Of a DNA stretch of 64,000 nucleotides, positions 28,724 through 38,230 are shown piece after piece. The position numbers and the translations under genes were made by a program. The notes below the pieces were generated by a model. That model searched no databases. It was given only the letters and a program-made list of their open reading frames with translations, and was not told the DNA's origin. The number at the start of each line of letters is the position of its first letter. Position 1 is the stretch's first letter. Source of the stretch: Thermoplasmatota archaeon (GTDB lineage Archaea; Thermoplasmatota; Poseidoniia; Poseidoniales; Thalassarchaeaceae). The stretch spans positions 1-64,000 of the forward strand of contig JAURCP010000003.1 of the NCBI GenBank assembly GCA_030828405.1, in the 5' to 3' direction.

Positions 28724-31700
28724 ATGTCTCGTAGCTCCTTAGTGATGAAATATAATAATTTATCAACAATTAATAATACAGAAAATAGGTATAAATCTAG
28801 ACTATCTATTGCTTTAACTTTGATAATGTTTCTGTCGGTAATGGCGCCAAGTCTTTCTCCATCAATCGATAATTTAGATAAAGAGCAAGAAATACAATAT
28901 ACTGCAAATGGGACACTCGATGATACTTCTACGTCTACCTTACTTTCCAATCTTAACGCATCCAATCCAATTGAAGTAATTGGTGTAATGGACGATTCTC
29001 AGAGAGTTCATCTCGTTTGGATAGAAAATGGGACCAATCCTCAGTTATATTTCGCTTTAATTTCGACAAGTGGAATTGACTCAGTGCTCATAGATGCTAC
29101 GGCGATAGGAAATAACTCTACCACAGCATTGTCAAGCCCTTCTTTAGTAATCGACTCTAATTACAGGACACATATTGTTTGGGCTATTACAGACCTTGAG
29201 ATTCTTTACACAATAATCGACTCATCATTGGATGATCGAGATGGAGATGCCGGAGATATTGCCTCAATGACGCTTGTCTCTGAGCATACAGTAGCTGTTG
29301 GAACAGGGGTGAGAAATGATCCAGATATTGCTATCGATTCTTTTGATGCAACTCACATAGTTTGGGTAGATACTTATGATCCCCAAAGTACGTTCTTTGG
29401 GGCATCACTGATTTATTATGCAATGTTCACATTCAATACATCAGGTTCAAATTCAATTTCTACAATGATTAGTAATACTATCATAACACCCGCAATCGGT
29501 TACAAAGGTAGCCCAGCAATTTCCATGGGTCTCAATAATACAGTAATTGTAGTATGGGAAGATACCCGTGGTAGCTTAATAGAATATGTAGGATTGATAG
29601 ATTCTTCAGGCTCTATGACTACAGAGTGGTTAGATATGTGTGCGGTATTTTATGGAGGTAATCTGAGTAGTGGAGAGTATTTCCAAGGAGTCAAACCTAT
29701 GTTAGAGTCAGCTAGCATTACGGTTCTAGAAACTCTTTACGCAATAAGTGGTCAAATGAGTTTTGCGAGTGGCCAAAAAAATTGTGAGGATGCATACGAA
29801 ATAGGTGGTTATGGAGACGGTCCAAGAGATATTTCGCTTGGTCAAAATTCTACTGATACGTCAGGAGGGATAAGGGCATTATCTGATGTAATGTACAATG
29901 GCTCAAGTTACAATATTCCATCCGATTGGGGCTATAATAGTGAAATGTGGGGCCCTGGGTCTACATGGGCGTGCCTTTCTTGGAGAGATAATTCAGGGAG
30001 CATTCCAGGAAATCCAGCAACACCTAGTGATCATCAATGGAATCCAAATGCTACAAGATTGATAATTCCTGTTTCAGATGAAGGGCCGTTTGGTGGAGAC
30101 CCATCACAAGGATCTGACGATAATCAATCGATAGTTGAAGCTCATGATGCTTGTACCAAGGCGGGTATAATTCCTATTGCCATTGCTGGAACTTCAGCAT
30201 ATGGACCATCTACTGCAGCGGGTGGATCTGATTCATTGGTAAGATCTCACATGATGGATTTAGTACAATGTCCTGGAACTACAGTTGGAACTCAACAAAG
30301 AACATGTGATGACTTAACTTGGGGGACTAAAGATGCAGGAGGAGAAATGTACCTTTACCCATCAAATAATATGGCAAATTTCGAAGGTGATTTTGAAAGC
30401 GGAGCACTAACTAATGGTTGGGCCGTTTCTGGGACTTCTAGTAGCCCGTGGTCTGTTGAATCAGCAAATAATGGATTAGTATATTCCAGTATGAATCTGT
30501 GCGATATAGGTGGAACTACAGGAAACCCATCATTCCATTCATTGAATTGTACATATAATCACCCTTCAAATATAAATCCCGTTGAACTTACAGTAACAAT
30601 TGATAACTGGGCTTCTGAGTTTAGTATGGATGTAATTCTACCCAATGGAACGGTAGATTCATACAATTCAAGCGATGTCTCAAATAATTATAACTCTGTT
30701 CTGACGAGTTACACAGACACTGGAAATTATACAATTTATCTCAATGATACATATGGCGATGGAGGCACTTCTGTGTCTGCAGATTATTCTTACATATCTC
30801 AAGTAAATCCTTCATCCACACCAATCTCTGGTGTTTATTCGGCGCAATCTGGAGATATTTCTGATAGCCAAAGTACAAATTTAGAATTTGTCGGTATAAT
30901 GGCTGATGGTTCAGTCACATTTTCATATAATGTTTCATCAGAATCAAATTATGATTTCTTGAAGTTTTATGTTGATGGTATTCAAGTCGCTCAATGGTCA
31001 GGTTCTCAAAGTGGTAATTTCACGACACCAATCACTCTTGGTCAGCATACTCTGATGTGGCAATACGTGAAAGATGGAAGTGTCAGCTCTGGTCTTGATG
31101 CTGCTTGGATAGATGATGTAGTGATTCCAGTTGCGAATTATACTGAAGAATTGAATGCTTTAGTTAATGAGATAGTGTCATTAACTACTGGAAGTGGCTC
31201 AACTGAAACTTTCATGACTGTTCTAAATCCTTATTCACTTCTTAATTCTCCAAGAAGTGGATGGTCGGCTGGAATGCCTGCCATCAGTATCGATGAAGAC
31301 ACTGGAGAATATGTTGAAGATATCGGCCCTAGTCTAGATTATGTGTGGCAAGATAATCTGGGATGGAGTACAATAGGTCACTTTGTTTTAGTTAACGATA
31401 CTCGTTTAACTAATGGGCATGGTTGGTCTGTTAATCCAGAAGTAAATGTTGATGAAGAAGGAAATATCCATGTTGTATGGGTAGATGGACGTGACTCTAT
31501 GCCAGGTAAGGATGTTGCTTCTCAACTACATTACATGCAAATTGATTTGAGCAAGAAAGGTATCCTTGATGGAGAACATGAGGGATTAGATCTCAGCCAA
31601 GTAGCAGTTGTTACGAACTCAGCCGTTCCTGGGTCAGATATGACTTATGGAGCAAACCCACGAGTCGATTTTGATAATGATGGCTCAGTTCATATTACTT

Positions 31701-33889
31701 GGTTTGAATCCTTAGAAAATCCAGATACCTCTGAAGAAAGAGTTGAACTAAGATGGACAAGAATTAATTCTCCACAATTGAACAGTGATGGCGAGCTTCC
31801 AGTTGATCAAACACTGACTGAAGCTTATGGGGTTATCAACACTAGAATTATTACTTCCAGTTCAGACAATTTAATGGGTATCTTTGGTAATAATATACAA
31901 TCAGCCTCTCAACCAATAGTCAATTTTGACTGGCCAAATCGCGACATTATTTGGACAACTGATGATTGTCTTGATTCAACTCAAGAAGAAGAAAAATGGG
32001 ACGTATGTCTTTGGTCAGAAAATGTCTGGGATGTAGAAATTAGTGCATCTCCTGATGAACTGAACTTCTTCCCTTCAGAATCATTCAATACTAACTATCA
32101 AGTTAATGCGATACAATTACCTGGTGAATCTGACATAGTAATTATTGACGTCCAAGGTACTCCACAAAACTGGTTTATTGATGCTGGTTTTGCAGGTAAT
32201 TACCAGCATACAACAACTCTTATTGAAAATCAAATGAATAATTTCGATTTATTTATTCGTGCCCCTACATTGGAGCAAGCTAATCAAGATCAGGAGTTTT
32301 TATTGACAATTTCAATCCAGTCTTCAACCAAAGAAGAAGCAATTATTACAAAACTAATTCAGGTTAATCTAATCAATAATCAGGATTGGAATGATGACGA
32401 TAACGATGGAGTACTTGATGAGGATGATCTTTGTCAATTTGGTGAATCAAATTGGCAATCATCTCTGCTTACTGATCACGATGGAGATGGTTGTCGAGAT
32501 TCCTCTGAAGATTTAGACGACGATAATGATGGTAATTTTGATGACTATGACTCATGTCCAACCGGAGTAATTGGTGAAATACTCGATCAGGACAATGATG
32601 GCTGTGATGATATCTCTGAAGACTTAGACCTAGATGGTGATGGAGTACTGAATAGTGACGACTTATGCCCTAATGGCGCTCAATATTGGGCGGGCTTATC
32701 TGATGATAATGATGGAGACGGATGCCGAGATGCTGATGAAGATAATAATGATGATAACGACCCATTTTTAGATATTAATGATGCATGCCCATCTGGCCAT
32801 TCTTCATGGCAAGACCTATATTTCGATCATGATAATGACGGTTGTCATGATACATTCGAAGATAGTGATGATGACAATGATGGAATTAACGATAGAGACG
32901 ACAATTGTCCACAAGGACTTGTTCTGTGGATATCTAGTCCTGCTACCGATCAAGATGGAGACGGCTGTCATGACACAACTGAAGACGATGATAGAGACAA
33001 TGACGGCATTCTAGATAATTTAGACCAATGTTCGATGGGATTATCCGGATGGTTCTCAACTACGTTGAACGACTGGGATGCAGATGGATGTAATGATTCT
33101 CTGGAGGATTTAGACGACGATAATGATGGGTTCTTAGACACGGAAGACAATTGCGTTAGAAGTGATGTGAATTCCAATCACGGAGGTTCTGATGTAGATT
33201 TAGATGAAGATGGTTGTCTAGACGCTTCAGAAGATATGGATATCGACAATGATGGAATAGATAACGAGATAGATAATTGTCAAGATAATCCCACCTCTGG
33301 TTGGGTTTCAACAATCTTAGAAGACGTTGATCAGGACGGCTGTCATGATGATTATGAGGACTCGGATGATGATAACGATGGAGTTTTAGATAGTTTCGAC
33401 AACTGTCCAAATAGCATTTCCAGTGGCCTAGATATTGATAGTGATGGTTGTATAGACGATACTGAAGACTACGATGATGATGGTGATGGAATCTCTGACT
33501 CAAGAGATAGCTGCCCTAATGGGCTAGTTAATTGGCTATCTTCCAAGAAAACAGATGCAGACAGAGATGGTTGCATGGATTCAATTGAAGACAATAATAT
33601 AGAAATGAGTATAACTCAATTACTTACATCAAGTTCAGTGGTTACTGCAGGTATTTTTAGTGCATTAATCATCTTGCTATCTGGGTTAGTTTTAGTTCAA
33701 AGGAACCGTAATAGATCTGTAATAGCACCTGAATACACTGACGAGATATTAGATAGTGAAATTAAGACATCAGTTTGGACAGAGGATGATTCAGAAAAGC
33801 GAATGAATGATTTGAAACTAGTAGGATACTCTCCTGAAGTAGCACGTGCAATTGTACAAAATGAAAACCAATTTACTGAGGAACATTAG
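28724..33889 (+). CDS. Giant cell-surface protein: signal peptide, degenerate vWA-like segment, tandem thrombospondin-type-3-like Asp/Cys repeats, C-terminal TM anchor
   Basis: N-terminal hydrophobic segment LSIALTLIMFLSVMAPS. About 10 repeats of the form DxDxDGCxDxxEDxDxDNDGxxDxxDxCPxG (residues encoded ~32390-33590). C-terminal TM VVTAGIFSALIILLSGLVLVQRNRNR. Confidence 0.88.
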   Translation: MSRSSLVMKYNNLSTINNTENRYKSRLSIALTLIMFLSVMAPSLSPSIDNLDKEQEIQYTANGTLDDTSTSTLLSNLNASNPIEVIGVMDDSQRVHLVWIENGTNPQLYFALISTSGIDSVLIDATAIGNNSTTALSSPSLVIDSNYRTHIVWAITDLEILYTIIDSSLDDRDGDAGDIASMTLVSEHTVAVGTGVRNDPDIAIDSFDATHIVWVDTYDPQSTFFGASLIYYAMFTFNTSGSNSISTMISNTIITPAIGYKGSPAISMGLNNTVIVVWEDTRGSLIEYVGLIDSSGSMTTEWLDMCAVFYGGNLSSGEYFQGVKPMLESASITVLETLYAISGQMSFASGQKNCEDAYEIGGYGDGPRDISLGQNSTDTSGGIRALSDVMYNGSSYNIPSDWGYNSEMWGPGSTWACLSWRDNSGSIPGNPATPSDHQWNPNATRLIIPVSDEGPFGGDPSQGSDDNQSIVEAHDACTKAGIIPIAIAGTSAYGPSTAAGGSDSLVRSHMMDLVQCPGTTVGTQQRTCDDLTWGTKDAGGEMYLYPSNNMANFEGDFESGALTNGWAVSGTSSSPWSVESANNGLVYSSMNLCDIGGTTGNPSFHSLNCTYNHPSNINPVELTVTIDNWASEFSMDVILPNGTVDSYNSSDVSNNYNSVLTSYTDTGNYTIYLNDTYGDGGTSVSADYSYISQVNPSSTPISGVYSAQSGDISDSQSTNLEFVGIMADGSVTFSYNVSSESNYDFLKFYVDGIQVAQWSGSQSGNFTTPITLGQHTLMWQYVKDGSVSSGLDAAWIDDVVIPVANYTEELNALVNEIVSLTTGSGSTETFMTVLNPYSLLNSPRSGWSAGMPAISIDEDTGEYVEDIGPSLDYVWQDNLGWSTIGHFVLVNDTRLTNGHGWSVNPEVNVDEEGNIHVVWVDGRDSMPGKDVASQLHYMQIDLSKKGILDGEHEGLDLSQVAVVTNSAVPGSDMTYGANPRVDFDNDGSVHITWFESLENPDTSEERVELRWTRINSPQLNSDGELPVDQTLTEAYGVINTRIITSSSDNLMGIFGNNIQSASQPIVNFDWPNRDIIWTTDDCLDSTQEEEKWDVCLWSENVWDVEISASPDELNFFPSESFNTNYQVNAIQLPGESDIVIIDVQGTPQNWFIDAGFAGNYQHTTTLIENQMNNFDLFIRAPTLEQANQDQEFLLTISIQSSTKEEAIITKLIQVNLINNQDWNDDDNDGVLDEDDLCQFGESNWQSSLLTDHDGDGCRDSSEDLDDDNDGNFDDYDSCPTGVIGEILDQDNDGCDDISEDLDLDGDGVLNSDDLCPNGAQYWAGLSDDNDGDGCRDADEDNNDDNDPFLDINDACPSGHSSWQDLYFDHDNDGCHDTFEDSDDDNDGINDRDDNCPQGLVLWISSPATDQDGDGCHDTTEDDDRDNDGILDNLDQCSMGLSGWFSTTLNDWDADGCNDSLEDLDDDNDGFLDTEDNCVRSDVNSNHGGSDVDLDEDGCLDASEDMDIDNDGIDNEIDNCQDNPTSGWVSTILEDVDQDGCHDDYEDSDDDNDGVLDSFDNCPNSISSGLDIDSDGCIDDTEDYDDDGDGISDSRDSCPNGLVNWLSSKKTDADRDGCMDSIEDNNIEMSITQLLTSSSVVTAGIFSALIILLSGLVLVQRNRNRSVIAPEYTDEILDSEIKTSVWTEDDSEKRMNDLKLVGYSPEVARAIVQNENQFTEEH

Positions 33890-33936
33890 AAAAACAAGAA
33901 AGAATCATTTTCTTAACCTCTGGGGGTTACTCAAGC

Positions 33937-34596
33937 ATGAGGCAAAACACCATGCGAGCGGTCAGGATCGAATGTTCACCCTCCTCCATTCTCCATGATA
34001 ATCGTATCCAAAAAGCCCTTGAATCGGTCAGTTGGGACTATCGTGGAAGCCTAGGAACAATTAATGATAATTTGAGAATAATGGTTGAATGTATCACTAC
34101 AGATTCTCAATGTCCACAACCTGGTTATAGTATAGATGGGATTTCAGTGGTAGAAATTTTAGAAGAGTGGACCTCTGATTATTTGACGCACCATTTGTTA
34201 ATTTTGGAGCTCGAATCTAAGTTGATAGGTAATTTTTTCTTGAATAATGATTTATGCATTCTATCAGGTACTAACTTAACATCATCTGGCCTAGTTATCC
34301 AGTTATCAGGACGACAATCTGCTATGGCTAACCTGCTACATTCAATTCAAAATCAGATGCCTGTGGAGCGAATAGTGAGAGCTAGGAACTCGGAGGGAAT
34401 TTCTAATATTGCAACAACATTACAGCAGCATAAAATAGTAAAACTTGCTCATGATAGTGGATGGTATGAAGTTCCTAAAAAGACCTCAATTAGAGATCTA
34501 GCGGTCAAATTAGGGCTCTCCAAATCGACAGTTGCGGAACAGTTGGTGAAGGCCGAAGGAGAGATTGTTAAGCAGTTTCTCAAAAAATCAAAATAA
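33937..34596 (+). CDS. Bacterio-opsin activator-like HTH_10 transcriptional regulator
   Basis: C-terminal SIRDLAVKLGLSKSTVAEQLVKAEGEIVKQFL (HTH_10). Confidence 0.8.
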   Translation: MRQNTMRAVRIECSPSSILHDNRIQKALESVSWDYRGSLGTINDNLRIMVECITTDSQCPQPGYSIDGISVVEILEEWTSDYLTHHLLILELESKLIGNFFLNNDLCILSGTNLTSSGLVIQLSGRQSAMANLLHSIQNQMPVERIVRARNSEGISNIATTLQQHKIVKLAHDSGWYEVPKKTSIRDLAVKLGLSKSTVAEQLVKAEGEIVKQFLKKSK

Positions 34597-34648
34597 TAAA
34601 TAGTAAATAATTTCGATAGTGAATAAATTTATTTAGAAGGTGTTTAAT

Positions 34649-35068
34649 ATGAAAATTCCTGCAACAAAATTACAGCAATTTATTGGCATGGACGATTATG
34701 AAAGAAAATTAACCATTGATCGCCTTTCTAGAGAATTAGGTCTTTCAATTACAGAGATTGAAAATGAAATTAGAGATTTTGAACAAGGGATAAATTCACC
34801 GGGCTCTAAATTAAAAATAGATATACCTGAAAAGAAATCCAATTTTATTTCTTCAGATGAGTCCTCTGAGGGTGCTCCTGAATTTATTAGCGATGCCCAC
34901 AGATATAGGTTTACTTATGATCCAAGTAAAGATGCCAAAGAACGTCAATCTAATGTCAATCAAGCAATTTTATGCCCGCATTGCGATGTTGGAATTGGGA
35001 TTCCTCCGATAAGGCCGATTAAAGTAATGTGCCCTTCTTGTCGAATAGAATCTCTATTTGAGAAATAA
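34649..35068 (+). CDS. Zinc-ribbon protein of unknown function
   Basis: C-terminal LCPHCDVGIGIPPIRPIKVMCPSCRIESLFEK. Track ORF starts at 34640. Confidence 0.6.
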   Translation: MKIPATKLQQFIGMDDYERKLTIDRLSRELGLSITEIENEIRDFEQGINSPGSKLKIDIPEKKSNFISSDESSEGAPEFISDAHRYRFTYDPSKDAKERQSNVNQAILCPHCDVGIGIPPIRPIKVMCPSCRIESLFEK

Positions 35069-36232
35069 TTATACTCCCCAGAATTTATTATTTGAAACAT
35101 TTTCTTCTTCCTGAGTGATTGATTCAACAGCAGTTTTCAATAGATAATATAGTATCAACGTAAATAACGGCAAATCCCAATCATTGGATACCGTATCGAA
35201 ACTCACAATGTATGACTGTCCTTCTAGGATCTTAATCAGTACAGTCAGAGATGCTTCTGCAATCGTGTAAACTATTGCTCCTCTCCCAAACAGAATGATT
35301 GATCTCCCAGTATAAGTTCCTTCACCCCATCTAACTATTCCGATAGCAAGTGCAAATGAGAACACAGATACTACTAACCAAGTCAAAGAATCTTGAATTG
35401 CATTGGACCAAATTAGAGCATCAGAAGACCCCCCAAACTGTTCTGTATCTGAGAAAACTTGGAACATAGTTATTCCAGCTAAGAATACTGAGAAAATAGA
35501 CATCGCCCACAGCATGGAAGAAAATATTCCCTTTTGGGCACTGTCTCGTAAGTCTACCATCAGCCTATCTAACTGTTCTTCCCACCCCAGTCCTTTGGAA
35601 AGAATCCAAACTCCAACTAATAAAGGCATTACACCAATTAAAATTCTTCCATTTGGCAGAATCAAACCGAGACCAATTATCATTAAGAATATAGAAATTG
35701 GAACTAATAATTTCGCTCTCCAACGAGGGTCATCAATGGCCTTTGCAATGTAATAATATGTTGATTCAATACCTTTAGATTGTCTTACAATAATTTTTTC
35801 TAAATGGTCTACTCGGATTCTTGATGTAATTATCGGCATCGATGCTTCATCATCAGCACCATCTGTCACTAGGATGGCAACATCTGGTTGGAACTCTTTA
35901 ATCACTTCATCCAATTGACTAGCAATTGCCCTATCGCTTCTCGGACCTACACGTACGTCACCAGTAAGTATTGCAACCTCAGCTTCATCATTGGGGTCTA
36001 TATTTTCCATCAATCTATCGTAATGATGCAGTGCACCTAGTATTGCATTAGTATCCGACTCTTCAGGATCAGCAATTCCGAGTTTGATAGCAGCAGTAAT
36101 AGTCGGTTTCCTTCCAATTACTGGTCCTCTGATAGCAGCTTTAACGCCAAGGTCGTTATCTCTATCAACTGTTAGAACTAATGTCCTGACCATCCGACCT
36201 ACCTCCTTTAATTGAGTCTTGACTAAAGTCAC
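35069..36232 (-). CDS. DUF373 family membrane protein (start probably at the internal MVRTLVLTVDRDNDLG)
   Basis: MVRTLVLTVDRDNDLGVKAAIRGPVIGRKPTITAAIKLGIADPEESDTNAI plus C-terminal TM helices. Confidence 0.85.
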   Translation of the reverse strand: MTLVKTQLKEVGRMVRTLVLTVDRDNDLGVKAAIRGPVIGRKPTITAAIKLGIADPEESDTNAILGALHHYDRLMENIDPNDEAEVAILTGDVRVGPRSDRAIASQLDEVIKEFQPDVAILVTDGADDEASMPIITSRIRVDHLEKIIVRQSKGIESTYYYIAKAIDDPRWRAKLLVPISIFLMIIGLGLILPNGRILIGVMPLLVGVWILSKGLGWEEQLDRLMVDLRDSAQKGIFSSMLWAMSIFSVFLAGITMFQVFSDTEQFGGSSDALIWSNAIQDSLTWLVVSVFSFALAIGIVRWGEGTYTGRSIILFGRGAIVYTIAEASLTVLIKILEGQSYIVSFDTVSNDWDLPLFTLILYYLLKTAVESITQEEENVSNNKFWGV

Positions 36233-37408
36233 CTATGAAGAATTGTCTTCTTTGGGTAAGTTTTCTTTATTTTTATCTATAGTAACCACCCCCCCACTCT
36301 CTTGGAACCTACGCCTTTGTTTCGCTTTGAGATACTTCAATGGGTGCGTTAACCATTCTTGATCACAAAGCCTATCGTCTCCAGGCGAAACAGGACATCT
36401 TGCACTAGTTTTCAACGCAGCACAGCCATGAGGAGTGTATTTTCTTTCAAAAATTTGATTTATTTGATAACCTGTTGTGTCAGCACTATAATCAGGCGCA
36501 TTTACGAAAAATCCACAAGTCTGCTCTTGTGAAAGTCCCATTGCTAGAGACATAGAGGCTAGAAAAAGTCGACCAGTATGATTTACATTCACACCCTGAC
36601 TTAATTCTGCTACTGCAGACTCAAAACAAGGGGGCCAATCATCTCTTATTGCTGCCGTCATGGGCATTTCCTCCTTTACTTGTTCAGATAATAATTTACT
36701 AACTCTTTCAACAGGGTCTGTAAATAACTCCGCGAATGAATCATCCATTTTATTCATTCTTTCCAAACAGCTATCTGTTAAATTTTCACGGATTCTTTCC
36801 TTAATTAATCTGGCAGTTCTTTGCTGACTTGTTTCACCAGCACCTGAATTCATACAGACCCAACCGTTTTCAACAGGACGATTGATTAATCTCCAATAAT
36901 TACCCGAAATACGCGGACACAGTTCTATAAAATCACTCATCGGTATCCAATAAGTTACTTTTCTTCCAAAATTATCAGGTCTTTCTTTAATGTCAGAAAG
37001 ATATGATCTTGCTAACAAGATAAAATTCTCTTCATCCATACCAAAGAGATGGTCTGCTCTGCTAGCCTCGCCTTCTACCCATCTCGCTAGAAGTCGTTCA
37101 TTGAATGAAGCACAAACTACAAGCATTGCATACAGAAATGAGAGCGACTCCGTCATTTTACCCAAATCTGATGATAAATCGATTGTTGTCGCAGCATCAA
37201 CTCCTTCTTTATGCATAACAGATTCAAGAAGTCTCAACCTTCCTCGTGCACGTACTTCTTCTAACCACGGTTCTTCAATTAAATCATTAACTGTAATTCC
37301 GTTTTTTTCAAGAACAACCTTTAGGAAATCACTACCTTGGGGCAGGAATGGATATCTTGCCATCAGTGCATCATTTTCGATACTTGGTTTGGTGAGCGGC
37401 ATCGGCAC
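36233..37408 (-). CDS. priL: DNA primase large subunit PriL
   Basis: MARYPFLPQGSDFLK...; Fe-S Cys positions in CFESAV, CGFFVNAPDYS, GCAALKTSARCP. Confidence 0.88.
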   Translation of the reverse strand: MPMPLTKPSIENDALMARYPFLPQGSDFLKVVLEKNGITVNDLIEEPWLEEVRARGRLRLLESVMHKEGVDAATTIDLSSDLGKMTESLSFLYAMLVVCASFNERLLARWVEGEASRADHLFGMDEENFILLARSYLSDIKERPDNFGRKVTYWIPMSDFIELCPRISGNYWRLINRPVENGWVCMNSGAGETSQQRTARLIKERIRENLTDSCLERMNKMDDSFAELFTDPVERVSKLLSEQVKEEMPMTAAIRDDWPPCFESAVAELSQGVNVNHTGRLFLASMSLAMGLSQEQTCGFFVNAPDYSADTTGYQINQIFERKYTPHGCAALKTSARCPVSPGDDRLCDQEWLTHPLKYLKAKQRRRFQESGGVVTIDKNKENLPKEDNSS

Positions 37409-37474
37409 ATCATGTCCATGAGCGACGAGGGTTCTTCAATACTCACCGACCCCTTCCACTGGAGTTGAACATAG

Positions 37475-38230
37475 ATGTCCATGGAAATAGACATTCTTCC
37501 ATCGGATGATAGGCTAATCAAGATACAAGATGAAGTACGTATTTTTTTTGATTGGGACCTCAAATCAGATATTGAAAGCGCAAATCAACTTTTGGCAACT
37601 GTTGAAAATACTTCAATTGATAGTTGGACTAGACCACAAAGATCTGTGACAGTGGCGAATCTACGGAGAAGATTGGTTTTAAGAGAAACAAAAATTGCAG
37701 TTTTAGGTGCTGCTATAGAAGAATCAGAGATTATTTCTATGCTCGAAAATCCAACTTTATTCGTTGCCGCCGATGGTGCAGTAGGTGTACTCTCAAAACT
37801 TCCTGAATCTGTATCCGAAAGAGCCTGGTCAAGATTAGTTTGCATAGTTAGTGATGCAGATGGCGGATCAGGTACTATTGAAGCAGTCAAAAGAGGAATC
37901 CCTATTATTTTACACGCACATGGCGACAATGAATCCTCTTGGAGAAATTTATTGGGAATAGCATTGAATATGCAAAATCCTCCGAGGATTGTACTAACGC
38001 ATCAAACTCCAGAAAAGATAACTGGGATGTATAATCCTGGTGGCTTTACCGATGGAGATAGAGCAATTTGTTTTTTGTTAGCCCTTGGCGTCCCTAATGA
38101 TAGAATTCTATTATTAGGTACTCGTACAGATGTTGTAGGTAAATGGTCCGGAGTAACCAATCCAGAAGAGAAATTAATCAAACTTCAGTGGATGGCTAAG
38201 ATTATAGCAATCATTGGAATCAAATATTAA
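37475..38230 (+). CDS. mptE: 6-hydroxymethylpterin diphosphokinase MptE-like (DUF115)
   Basis: VAADGAVGVL, VSDADGG, GIPIILHAHGDN, GGFTDGDRAICFLLALG. Confidence 0.85.
   Translation: MSMEIDILPSDDRLIKIQDEVRIFFDWDLKSDIESANQLLATVENTSIDSWTRPQRSVTVANLRRRLVLRETKIAVLGAAIEESEIISMLENPTLFVAADGAVGVLSKLPESVSERAWSRLVCIVSDADGGSGTIEAVKRGIPIILHAHGDNESSWRNLLGIALNMQNPPRIVLTHQTPEKITGMYNPGGFTDGDRAICFLLALGVPNDRILLLGTRTDVVGKWSGVTNPEEKLIKLQWMAKIIAIIGIKY

Noticed and set aside
32778-33503. His-rich and Met/Ile-rich alternate-frame ORFs over the surface-protein repeats
   Set aside because: Out-of-frame readings of GAT/GAC-rich Ca-binding repeats; no start context or domain.
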